DNA from: Nonomuraea sp. NBC_00507
GTDB lineage: Bacteria; Actinomycetota; Actinomycetes; Streptosporangiales; Streptosporangiaceae
NCBI RefSeq assembly: GCF_036013525.1
Contig: NZ_CP107853.1
Coordinates: 6,324,001 to 6,388,000 of the forward strand
DNA: 64,000 nt
Direction: 5' to 3'
Below, piece by piece: positions 16,817-23,935 of this stretch; the stretch's first letter is position 1; each line of letters opens with the position of its first letter. A model generated the notes under the pieces. It had not been told where the DNA came from. It saw only the letters and a program-made list of their open reading frames with translations, and did no database searches. The translations under genes and the position numbers were made by a program.

Positions 16817-17319
16817 CAGACCTCGGCCTCCGCGGGCTCGAGCCGGGCGCCGCGGCGGCGCTCGGCGGCGGTGAGGACGGCGGAGATGATCGGCTCGTAT
16901 CCGGTGCAGCGGCAGACGTTGCCGCAGATCGCCTCGGTGACCTCCTGACGGGTCGGATCCGGCTTCCGGTTGAGCAGCGCCGTGGCGGACATGATCATCC
17001 CGGGGGTGCAGAACCCGCACTGCGTCGCGAAGAGGTCGACGAACGCCTGCTGGACGTCGCTGAGCCGGTCTCCGTCGGCCAAGCCCTCGATCGTCTCCAC
17101 GGCAGAACCGTCGACCGTCACGACGGGGATCAGACACGAGACCACAGGCCGGCCATCCAGCAGCACCGTGCAGCTGCCGCAGCCCCCTTGCGCGCAGCCG
17201 CGCTTGGCCCCCATCAGCCCGAACGTCTCGCGCAGGGCGGTCAGCAACGTCGTCGATGGCCGGGCGATCAGCTCCCGCTCGGCGCCGTTCAGCTTGAGCG
17301 TGACGATTGTCGAGGGCAT
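16816..17319 (-). CDS. Molybdenum hydroxylase, [2Fe-2S] subunit (S)
   Basis: 167 residues with both iron-sulfur domains of this family: a plant-type cluster site (GCAQGGCGSC and the later VSCL Cys) in the first half and the all-helical domain with QCGFCTPGM and CGNVCRCTGY in the second. It passes electrons from the Mo site to FAD. I take ATG 17319 as start, since AGGGAG lies four bases before it; ATG 17334 overlaps the end of the FAD-subunit gene (ATGA) and is also possible. Second gene of the operon. Confidence 0.94.
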   Translation of the reverse strand: MPSTIVTLKLNGAERELIARPSTTLLTALRETFGLMGAKRGCAQGGCGSCTVLLDGRPVVSCLIPVVTVDGSAVETIEGLADGDRLSDVQQAFVDLFATQCGFCTPGMIMSATALLNRKPDPTRQEVTEAICGNVCRCTGYEPIISAVLTAAERRRGARLEPAEAEV

Positions 17320-17330
17320 ACGACTCCCTT

Positions 17331-18128
17331 TCATGCCCCGAGCAGGGCGCGACGCAGGTGGACGGGGTAGACCCGAGCGCGGTACCAGGCGGAGGCGTAG
17401 GCGTCGTCGAACGGCTCGATGACGTCCGCTTCGGCCGCCCGGGCGATGACCTCGGCGTTCAGCGGCGCGCCCAGCAGAACGCGCTCGGCGCCGACCGCGC
17501 GCACCAGGCGGCGCGCGAGGCCGCCGAGCACGAGACGCACGTCGCCGACCAGGCCATCCTCGATCGTGATCCGGGCCGCCACCGTGACGATGGATCCTGA
17601 GTTGAGACGCCGCCGAGTCGCCTTGTAAAACCGGAACGCATCCTTCGCCGGAGCGGTGAACCGGACACGGGTCACCAGCTCGCCCGCCCGCGGGCCGTCG
17701 GTGACGAGCCGCTCCAGCGGCTCGCGGCGCGCGCCGTCGGCGCCGAGCACGTCCAGCTCCGCGTCCAGGGCCAGCAGAGCCGCCGCCAGGTCGCCGTACG
17801 GCTGCGGCACGAAAAGGTTGCCGGCCACGGTGGCGAGGCTGCGGACCGGCGGGGAGGCGATCGAGCGGACACAGCCGGACAGGTAGCTCAACCGGGCGTC
17901 GTCCTCGATGTCCGCGAGCGTGGTGGCCGCCCCTAGGGCCACGGTGGCGCCGTCGACGTCGATGCCGGACAGCCCCGCCCTGCGCAGGCTGACCAGCCGC
18001 AGGTCGCCGCCGGCTTGATCGTTCAGCCGGGCCATCAGATGGGTGCCGCCGCCGAGGGGCAGGGCCCCCGCCTGAAGCGCCGCATGAGCCGCCTCGGCGC
18101 TCTCCGGCATCTGAACCGATATCAGCAT
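17331..18128 (-). CDS. Molybdenum hydroxylase, FAD-binding subunit (F)
   Basis: 265 residues of the CoxM / FAD-binding molybdopterin dehydrogenase type. FAD-contact motifs are LPLGGGTHLMARLN near the N-terminus and ATVAGNLFVPQPYGD in the middle; the C-terminal CO_deh_flav_C-like domain starts around FRFYKATRRRLNSGS. It hands electrons to an external acceptor. ATG 18128 is preferred because GGGAG lies five bases upstream; other in-frame ATGs lie further upstream, inside the palindromic operator. First gene of an operon of eight reaching 11201, divergent from a GntR regulator. Confidence 0.9.
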   Translation of the reverse strand: MLISVQMPESAEAAHAALQAGALPLGGGTHLMARLNDQAGGDLRLVSLRRAGLSGIDVDGATVALGAATTLADIEDDARLSYLSGCVRSIASPPVRSLATVAGNLFVPQPYGDLAAALLALDAELDVLGADGARREPLERLVTDGPRAGELVTRVRFTAPAKDAFRFYKATRRRLNSGSIVTVAARITIEDGLVGDVRLVLGGLARRLVRAVGAERVLLGAPLNAEVIARAAEADVIEPFDDAYASAWYRARVYPVHLRRALLGA

Positions 18129-18138
18129 GCGCACTCCC

Positions 18139-18156
18139 ATTATCGATATCGATAAT
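18139..18156. promoter_or_regulatory. 18-bp perfect palindrome, probable GntR operator
   Basis: ATTATCGATATCGATAAT reads the same on both strands. It lies in the 94-base gap between the divergent starts of the FAD-subunit gene (18128) and the GntR gene (18223), ten bases before the first. Position and AT-rich symmetry fit an operator for the adjacent FCD-type GntR protein, which would then control both directions. Confidence 0.65.
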
Positions 18157-18222
18157 TGGAGCATAGGTGGCATGATCTAAGAGTCAAGGGCGCTCTGGGC
18201 CCTCAACGTCACAGGAGGCTTG

Positions 18223-18906
18223 TTGTCGGAGAACCTCGTCCCGCGCTCCGCGCGGCCGACGCTGAGCCAGCAGATCCGCGACGGTCTGCTGCAGCGGATC
18301 GTCTCCGGCGAGCTCGGCGAGGGGGACCGGCTGATCGAGACGAAGATCGCCATCGAGTTCGGAACCAGCCAGGCCCCGGTCCGGGAGGCGCTTCGGCAGC
18401 TCGAGGGCCTCGGCCTCATCGAGGGCCAGCCTCGTCACGGCAGCCGGGTGCTTCCCTTCGCCGAGCAGACGATCCGCGAGGCGTACATCGTACGGGCGGC
18501 ACTGGAGGAGACGGCGACGCGGCTCGCCATGCTGGCCGGAACCCTCCCCTTCGACCGGCTGGGGGAGGAGGTCGAGGAGATGTACCGCTGCGCCCGGGAC
18601 AACGACGTGCACGGCATCGGCCTTGCCAGCGCACGGTTTCACCGGCACGTCGTCCAGGCCGGCGGCAACGGGCTGCTGACCCGCGCCTGGGAGGCGCTGC
18701 AGATCGAGGCGCGCACGGCCATCGCCCTGATGGTCACCAGGCCGGAGCTCGAGCGGGTCGCCGATGAGCACCGCGAGCTCCTGGACGTCATGCGCGCCGG
18801 TGACGTCGAGATGGCCTGCCGTCACGCCCGCGACCACCAGTGGGCCTACGCCGACACGCCGCACGACCCGTACGGAACGCCGAAACATGAGGACTGGAAC
18901 GTGTGA
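18223..18906 (+). CDS. GntR-family regulator, FCD (FadR) type
   Basis: About 227 residues. N-terminal winged helix with LSQQIRDGLLQRIVSGELGEG and the recognition region FGTSQAPVREALRQLEGLGL, then an all-helical FCD ligand-binding domain with the metal-site style residues in FHRHVVQAG and DEHRELLDVM plus CRHARDHQ. Such proteins sense small acids, often pathway substrates. TTG 18223 is preferred over TTG 18220 because AGGAGG (18213-18218) would be too close to the latter. Divergent from the molybdenum-hydroxylase operon, which it most likely controls. Confidence 0.9.
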   Translation: MSENLVPRSARPTLSQQIRDGLLQRIVSGELGEGDRLIETKIAIEFGTSQAPVREALRQLEGLGLIEGQPRHGSRVLPFAEQTIREAYIVRAALEETATRLAMLAGTLPFDRLGEEVEEMYRCARDNDVHGIGLASARFHRHVVQAGGNGLLTRAWEALQIEARTAIALMVTRPELERVADEHRELLDVMRAGDVEMACRHARDHQWAYADTPHDPYGTPKHEDWNV

Positions 18907-18960
18907 CGGCAGACCCGCATCACGTGCTGAATCGTCGTGCGGGCCCGTCGCGTTCCGGGC

Positions 18961-19437
18961 TCAGGAGTCCGCGGTGAGCCGCTGCGCCTGCGCACGGCCG
19001 ACCGCGGCCGCCCGGTGGAGAAAGTCGGCGATCAGGGCCAGCTCCGCGTCGTCGTAGCGGTCGAGCGCCTCGGCGAACGCCCTGCCCGGGATCTCCCAGG
19101 CCGAGCCGATCCGCGCGCGGGCTTCGGGGGCGAGGGCGACCAGGGCCCGCCTGCGGTCGTCGGGGTCGGCCTCCCGCACGACGAGGCCTGCTTTGTCCAG
19201 CCGGTCGACCAGGCGGGTGGCCGCGCTGGGGGTGAGGCCGGTGAGGCGGGCGATCTCGCCACTGCTCACGGGGCCCGACTCCAGGTCGAGCAGCGCCACG
19301 CACTGCAGGTCGGTGGGGTGGATGCCGAGCCGGTCGGCCATGGCCTGGTTGAACAGCGTGTAAGCCGCGTAATGGCGCTGGCTCTCATCGGCGATGCGCT
19401 TCAACGTCTCGGCTCGGTTTGACACAGGCCGCTCCAT
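18961..19437 (-). CDS. MarR-family transcriptional regulator
   Basis: About 158 residues with the MarR winged helix: GPVSSGEIARLTGLTPSAAT for the helix-turn-helix and KAGLVVREADPDDRRRALVAL for the wing (the DxRxxxV signature). Start uncertain: ATG 19437 has AGGAG only one base away, while GTG 19425 has GGAG at a better distance. Divergent from an NmrA-type gene with two inverted repeats in the gap, so it probably represses itself and that gene. Confidence 0.88.
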   Translation of the reverse strand: MERPVSNRAETLKRIADESQRHYAAYTLFNQAMADRLGIHPTDLQCVALLDLESGPVSSGEIARLTGLTPSAATRLVDRLDKAGLVVREADPDDRRRALVALAPEARARIGSAWEIPGRAFAEALDRYDDAELALIADFLHRAAAVGRAQAQRLTADS

Positions 19438-19448
19438 GCTCCTAATAA

Positions 19449-19485
19449 TTTGCATCATGCAAACTTTGCGTAGATCAAAGTTTGC
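19449..19485. promoter_or_regulatory. Overlapping inverted repeats between MarR and NmrA genes
   Basis: Two nested symmetric elements. TTTGCAT-C-ATGCAAA covers 19449-19463. GCAAACTTTG (19459-19468) and CAAAGTTTGC (19476-19485) form a second inverted repeat with a 7-base spacer, sharing the GCAAA half. Likely binding sites of the adjacent MarR protein; the first lies 12 bases before its own start. Confidence 0.6.
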
Positions 19486-19605
19486 GCCACGCCTTCATCC
19501 TAGCTGGAGACTCGCATGCTCGTCGGCGCGTCTCGCCTGCTACGGCCTGGTGTGGCTCCTGCCGAGCACACCGCAGACCCTCCACTCGAAGGGATATCAA
19601 CAGAA

Positions 19606-20427
19606 ATGACCACTCTTGTCACCGGCGCCCGCGGTGCCGTCGCCAGCGCGCTCATCGGCCTCCTGCGCGAGCAGGGGCGGCCCGTCCGCCCGGCCTCCAA
19701 GGCCCCCGCCGACCCGTCGGTCGTCAAGTGCGACTTGAGCGACCCGTCCACCTTCACCGCCGCCCTCGCGGGCGTGACGTCGGTGTTCCTGTACGCCGAA
19801 CCCTCGCACGCCGGCGAATTCGCCGAAACGGCCGCCGCGGCCGGAGTCGAGCACATCGTCCTGTTGTCCTCATCGGCCGTGCTCACGCCCGATCCCGACG
19901 CCGGCCCGCTGGCCAAGTCCCACATCGACGCGGAACGCGCCGTGGCCGCCTCGGCGGTGCGGAGCACGTCGCTACGGCCCGGCACCTTCTGCGGTAACGC
20001 GATGGCATGGTCGTGGCCCGTCAAATCCGGGACGCCGATCAGCCTGCCGTACCCGGACGCGCACATCGATGCCGTCCACGAGGCCGACGTCGCCGCGGTG
20101 GCCGCCGCCGTGCTCGCCGACCCCGCGCTCGGCGGCCGGCCGTACACGCTGACCGGGCCGCAGTCGCTCACGTTCACCGACCAGATCGGCATCCTGTCCC
20201 GCGTCACCGGGCGTGACATCTCCGTCAAGCACGTCACCCGGCAGGAGTGGAAGGCCGAGATGGCCCAGTACATCGACGGGCCCGTCGCCGACGCCCTCCT
20301 GGACTACTGGCAGAGCTGCGACGGCCGCCCGGCCGAGCTCACCACGGTCGTCGAAGAGCTGACCGGGCGTCCCGCGCGCACCTTCGCCTCATGGGCCGAG
20401 CAACACCGAGCCGCCTTCCTGGACTGA
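19606..20427 (+). CDS. NmrA-type NAD(P)-binding protein (atypical SDR)
   Basis: 273 residues. The N-terminal nucleotide-binding loop TLVTGARGAVASALI is the atypical-SDR form, and HIVLLSSSAVLTP follows at about residue 85. The family (NmrA, NAD(P)H-quinone-oxidoreductase-like QorB) includes redox sensors and quinone reductases; the classical YxxxK is not evident. A GAAGGGA element lies about 12 bases before ATG 19606, somewhat far. Presumably controlled by the divergent MarR regulator, an arrangement common for genes answering electrophiles or quinones; that function is an inference. Confidence 0.82.
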   Translation: MTTLVTGARGAVASALIGLLREQGRPVRPASKAPADPSVVKCDLSDPSTFTAALAGVTSVFLYAEPSHAGEFAETAAAAGVEHIVLLSSSAVLTPDPDAGPLAKSHIDAERAVAASAVRSTSLRPGTFCGNAMAWSWPVKSGTPISLPYPDAHIDAVHEADVAAVAAAVLADPALGGRPYTLTGPQSLTFTDQIGILSRVTGRDISVKHVTRQEWKAEMAQYIDGPVADALLDYWQSCDGRPAELTTVVEELTGRPARTFASWAEQHRAAFLD

Positions 20428-20438
20428 CCCGTTGGTGG

Positions 20439-20645
20439 CTAGCCGGTCACCACGTGCATGTACCACTGCCGTGACCGGTCGCTGTCGCAGTCGTACTGGA
20501 CGAGACCGACGTTGTTCCAGGTGCTGGTGCCGCCGGCGACGGTGACGCATTTACCGGTCAGCCGGTTGATCAGGATGACCTCGCTACCAGCGGTGGCGCC
20601 GGTCGGCGCGGACAGGGCGGTCAGGCTCAGGGCGAGAGTGGCCAC
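20439..20645 (-). CDS. Small putative secreted protein with a ricin-B-like half domain
   Basis: 68 residues. The first 19 (ATLALSLTALSAPTGATA) look like the core and cleavage site of a signal peptide but lack the basic n-region; an in-frame TGA lies just before the GTG, so no longer start exists. The rest (LINRLTGKCVTVAGGTST, then VGLVQYDCDSDRSRQWYM) matches one ricin-B lectin repeat, with the QW signature. A working lectin has three repeats, so this may be a remnant or a very short secreted carbohydrate-binding protein. It starts 13 bases after the methyltransferase gene end on the same strand. Confidence 0.45.
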   Translation of the reverse strand: MATLALSLTALSAPTGATAGSEVILINRLTGKCVTVAGGTSTWNNVGLVQYDCDSDRSRQWYMHVVTG

Positions 20646-20658
20646 CGCTCATACGCGT

Positions 20659-21288
20659 CTAGTCACCGTCGCCGACGGCCTGCGTCGCCCGGGGACGGCG
20701 GGCTAGGTAGACCACCGCGGGCGGCAGGTTGCGCCAGACGGTCGTGCTCGTCACGACCTCCTCGAACTCTGTCCGCAGGCCGCCGAGGAGCCGCCTCGCC
20801 GGGGCGGCCCAGCGCGTCCAGTTGTAGGCGAACTGCGTGTAGACCCCAGCGGGGGACAGAACGCGGGCCACCGACTCGATCAGAGGGGGCTGCCCGGCGT
20901 AGGCGACCCACGGCAGGCCGCTGACCACGACGTCCACCGGCCCGACGCCGAGCCTGGCGAGCAGGCCGGGCAGGTGTGCGGCGTCCTCGCACACCACCTC
21001 GACCGACGGGTACGCCCGCGCGATCTCCGCCGCGAACCGGTCGTTGAGCTCGACCACGATGTGCCTGCCGCAACCGCCCAGCCGTCGCTGGATGGCAGAG
21101 GTGAAGGCGCCCGTCCCCGCGCCGAGCTCGACCACCACCGGCTCGCCGCGCTCCGGGACGCCCACCACCATTTGCGCCGCCAGCCGCGCCGAGCTCGGCA
21201 GCACCGAAGCCGTGCGCAGCGGCGACCTGACGAATTCCCGCAGGAATCGACCGCTGCCGGCGCCGTGGCGCTCCTGATCGATTGTCAC
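20659..21288 (-). CDS. Class I SAM-dependent methyltransferase (COG3963, phospholipid N-methyltransferase type)
   Basis: 209 residues. The opening FLREFVRSPLRTASVLPSS is characteristic of COG3963 proteins (PmtA-like), followed by the SAM site VVVELGAGTGAFT (about residue 48), HIVVELNDRF as the acidic loop and the post-motif VDVVVSGLPW. A GTG start at 21288 with GGGAGCAGGA upstream is preferred over a longer frame. Substrate could be phosphatidylethanolamine or another amphiphile; rRNA dimethylases share the fold, but the N-terminal segment favours the COG3963 group. Confidence 0.78.
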   Translation of the reverse strand: MTIDQERHGAGSGRFLREFVRSPLRTASVLPSSARLAAQMVVGVPERGEPVVVELGAGTGAFTSAIQRRLGGCGRHIVVELNDRFAAEIARAYPSVEVVCEDAAHLPGLLARLGVGPVDVVVSGLPWVAYAGQPPLIESVARVLSPAGVYTQFAYNWTRWAAPARRLLGGLRTEFEEVVTSTTVWRNLPPAVVYLARRPRATQAVGDGD

Positions 21289-21422
21289 AGTCCTGCTCCC
21301 CGAGCTCGCTCCGCCATCCTGCTCGAATCCTGGCGTACGTGCGGCGGTGCGATATTGCACGCACGTGGCTCAGAGGTGAACACAAGCGATCTTGCGCAGG
21401 CTCCCGGCGTGGCAGCGGCCGG

Positions 21423-22199
21423 TCAGGGAGGTTGGCAGCGGGGGCACCAGACGGTTGTACGGCCCGCGATACGGCGGCTGGACAAGGGCGTGCCGCAGCG
21501 CGGGCAGGGGCCATCGGGCTCGTCGCGGATCCCGGTGAGCCAGGTGTCACGCGCGGGCACGCATTCGGCCTTGATCGCCTCCCGCAGGACCCGGCGCATC
21601 GCCTCGTACAACGCGGCGTGTCCGCCTTCGTCCAGATCTCCCACGGCGCGCAGCGGATTGATCCGGGCATGCCAGCAAATTTCGTCGGCGAGCAGGTTGC
21701 CCAGGCCGGCGATGAACGTCTGGTCGGTCAGCACCGACTTGAGCCGTCCCCGGCGACCCGACAGCAGCTCGTCGAAGCGCTCGCGTGACACCTCGCGCGC
21801 GTCCGGGCCGAGCTCGCCGAGCACCCGCTCGACCTGAGTCTCATCGCCGGCAAGGCGGATGCCCTGGAGTTTCCGCATGTCACGAAAGCGCAGCTCACCG
21901 TCGTCGAACTGCCAGACGACACGGTCATGCCGGTGCAATGGCTCGCCGGGCGGATGCCAGGACAGTGAGCCGGTCATGCCGAAGTGCAGCATCAGCACCG
22001 GCCCGCCGGCCGGGGCGATCAGCCACTTGCCGTGCCGTCGCGGCCGCTCGAACCGGTGTCCCCGCAGCGCGCCCGCCAGTTGCCGCGCGCCGATGCCGCG
22101 AAGGACCCCCGGGTCGCGCACGCGCACGCCCCTGATCGGCTCGCCGGTGTGCTCGGACAGCACCCTGCGGAAGCCCTCCACGTCAGGAAGTTCCGGCAT
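21423..22199 (-). CDS. Fpg/Nei-family DNA glycosylase
   Basis: 258 residues of a base-excision repair glycosylase/AP lyase that removes oxidised bases. The N-terminus MPELPDVEGF gives the catalytic Pro and Glu; the helix-two-turn-helix segment GLGNLLADEICWHARINP and the C-terminal zinc finger (CPRCG, 16 residues on CPRC) are complete. Whether it prefers 8-oxoguanine (Fpg) or oxidised pyrimidines (Nei) cannot be read from the sequence. ATG 22199; the divergent neighbour is a PEBP-family gene 145 bases away. Confidence 0.92.
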   Translation of the reverse strand: MPELPDVEGFRRVLSEHTGEPIRGVRVRDPGVLRGIGARQLAGALRGHRFERPRRHGKWLIAPAGGPVLMLHFGMTGSLSWHPPGEPLHRHDRVVWQFDDGELRFRDMRKLQGIRLAGDETQVERVLGELGPDAREVSRERFDELLSGRRGRLKSVLTDQTFIAGLGNLLADEICWHARINPLRAVGDLDEGGHAALYEAMRRVLREAIKAECVPARDTWLTGIRDEPDGPCPRCGTPLSSRRIAGRTTVWCPRCQPP

Positions 22200-22344
22200 G
22201 AGGAAAGCCCTGCCCACGCAGCCCCGTCCCATCCCTGAGCCCGCTGTGTGTCTACCGCGCCGAAGGCCCCGCCGGTCACCTGCGCCGCCGCCGAGGTGGG
22301 GTTGAGGCAGGTGTGGAGCCTCACTCGTGGGGCAACGGGTGGGC

Positions 22345-22797
22345 ATGGCTGGAATAACACTGCGCAGCAGCGCATTCAGCGATCATGCGATGATCCCACG
22401 CGAACACTCTCACGAGGCCGGCGACGTCTCCCCCGCGTTGGAGTGGGCCGGCGTGCCGGATGAGGCGGCTGAGCTGGCGCTGCTGTGCGAGGATCCCGAC
22501 GCCCCCGGCGGCACCTTCACCCACTGGCTGGTCGCCGGCATCCCGCCGGACGCCTCCGGTCTGGAAGCAGGCGACGAGCTGAAGGCCTTCACCGTCGGTC
22601 GTAACGACTTCGGCACGCAGGGATACGGTGGGCCGCATCCGCCGCCGGGCGATGCTCCGCATCGCTACTTCTTCCGCCTCTATGCCATGCCCGCGCCGAC
22701 CGGCCTGGCCGACGGCTTCTCCGCCGCGGAGTTCCGGCGCGCTACCAAGGGTAACGTGCTCGCCTCGGGCACGCTGGTCGGCACGTACGGACGATAG
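22345..22797 (+). CDS. YbhB/YbcL family PEBP protein
   Basis: 150 residues of the bacterial phosphatidylethanolamine-binding / Raf-kinase-inhibitor-like family. Signature segments are SPALEWAGVPDEAAELALL, CEDPDAPGGTFTHWLVAGI and GYGGPHPPPGDAPHRYFF, which build the anion-binding pocket. No signal peptide, so cytoplasmic. Bacterial function is not defined. ATG 22345 preferred over GTG 22327; ribosome site weak in either case. Confidence 0.9.
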   Translation: MAGITLRSSAFSDHAMIPREHSHEAGDVSPALEWAGVPDEAAELALLCEDPDAPGGTFTHWLVAGIPPDASGLEAGDELKAFTVGRNDFGTQGYGGPHPPPGDAPHRYFFRLYAMPAPTGLADGFSAAEFRRATKGNVLASGTLVGTYGR

Positions 22798-22814
22798 GCC
22801 GGGCTCACCGTTTC

Positions 22815-23120
22815 CTAGGGCGCGCCACTCTGGCGGATCACGAGCTGGTTGCTGACGTCCACCACGCCCGGCGTGTCCCAGGCGTCATCGCCGGCCGCGC
22901 GCTTGGCCAGCCAGGTGCTCACGTCACCACCCAGAATGACGACCCGCTGCTTGACGTCCACCCGGATGTCGGCGTCCTTGGTGTGCGGGTTGTCCCGTAG
23001 TCGATCGACCAGCTGAGACTTGATCTCGCGGTCGGTCGGCACGGCCGGGTGCTGGTCCCGCCAGCCGTAGTAGTAGCGGTCCGGCGGGTAGCTCCAGGCC
23101 GGGAGCGGGGACGGGGACAT
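22815..23120 (-). CDS. BON-domain protein
   Basis: 101 residues. A single BON domain from about residue 30 (DREIKSQLVDRLRDNPHTKDA, then VVILGGDVSTWLAKRAAGDDAW and the end VDVSNQLVIR). BON domains bind membranes or other envelope parts; stand-alone cytoplasmic forms occur in actinobacterial stress loci. The N-terminus (PLPAWSYPPDRYYYGWRD) is Pro/Tyr-rich. ATG start with GAGG six bases upstream. Divergent from the phosphoribosyltransferase gene. Confidence 0.85.
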   Translation of the reverse strand: MSPSPLPAWSYPPDRYYYGWRDQHPAVPTDREIKSQLVDRLRDNPHTKDADIRVDVKQRVVILGGDVSTWLAKRAAGDDAWDTPGVVDVSNQLVIRQSGAP

Positions 23121-23305
23121 GATGTGCCTCCATGATCTCGACCGATGTCACCAGTCCGCTACCCCTGCCGAGGCCGGGCTATCACCCCAGGTCAGGCGGC
23201 CCCGCCACGGTTCGATGTTGACTGCTGCGGCCGGCGGGCAGGGTGGCCTCATGGGCTTCCTCGCGACCAAGGACTTCCGCCGGATCCCACCTGAGGTGAT
23301 CACGC

Positions 23306-23935
23306 ATGTTCGCTGACCGCACGGATGCCGGACGCCGTCTGGCGGCACGCCTGCAGCACCTGCGCGGGCAGGACGTCGTGGTGCTCGGCCTGCCGCGCGG
23401 CGGGGTGGCGGTGGCGTTCGAGGTGGCCCGGGAGCTCGGGGCGCCGCTGGATGTCATCCTGGTCCGCAAGCTGGGCGTCCCGATCCAGCCCGAGCTGGGG
23501 TTCGGGGCGATCGGCGAAGACGGCGTACGCGTCATCAACCCCGCGATCGTGGATGCCGCCCGCCTGACCGCCGGCGACATGGAAGAGGTGGAGGAGCACG
23601 AACGCGAGGTGCTCGGCCGCCGGGCGGAGCAGGTCCGCGCCGGACGGCCGAAGCTGCCCCTGACCGGCCGGACCGCGCTCATCGTCGACGACGGGATCGC
23701 CACCGGATCCACCGCCCGCGCCGCATGCCAGGTCGCCCGCGCCCAGGGGGCCTCCCGCGTCGTCCTGGCCGTGCCGGTGTGCCCGCCCGAGGCGGCTGAG
23801 CAGTTGCGCGCCGACGCCGACGAGGTGATCTGCACGGAGACACCCGGCGATCTCGGCGGCATCAGCCAGTGGTACCACGACTTCCGCCAGGTCGACGACG
23901 AGGAGGTCGCCGACCTCCTGCGCAGCGCCGGCTAG
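23306..23935 (+). CDS. Predicted phosphoribosyltransferase (COG1926)
   Basis: 209 residues of the type I PRTase fold. The PRPP-binding motif is ALIVDDGIATGSTARAA (about residues 121-137) and the N-terminal loop is GLPRGGVAVAFEVA. COG1926 proteins have no assigned substrate; some are in dormancy or stress regulons (for example the Mycobacterium DosR regulon). GAGG lies 9 bases before the ATG. The stop codon overlaps that of the convergent FkbM gene on a shared CTAG. Confidence 0.9.
   Translation: MFADRTDAGRRLAARLQHLRGQDVVVLGLPRGGVAVAFEVARELGAPLDVILVRKLGVPIQPELGFGAIGEDGVRVINPAIVDAARLTAGDMEEVEEHEREVLGRRAEQVRAGRPKLPLTGRTALIVDDGIATGSTARAACQVARAQGASRVVLAVPVCPPEAAEQLRADADEVICTETPGDLGGISQWYHDFRQVDDEEVADLLRSAG

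Noticed and set aside
11201..18128. Carbon monoxide dehydrogenase operon (because of CoxD/CoxE)
   Set aside because: The Mo-site loop reads SSAMRGFG, of xanthine/nicotinate type, not the AYRCSFR of true CO dehydrogenases or AYRGAGR of form II.
20443..20478. Inverted repeat CCGGTCAC / GTGACCGG as a terminator
   Set aside because: It lies inside the small lectin-like frame with a 20-base loop; weak compared with other hairpins here.
23119..23316. 65-codon plus-strand frame between the BON and phosphoribosyltransferase genes
   Set aside because: Overlaps the start of the real gene and the BON start, with no recognisable product.
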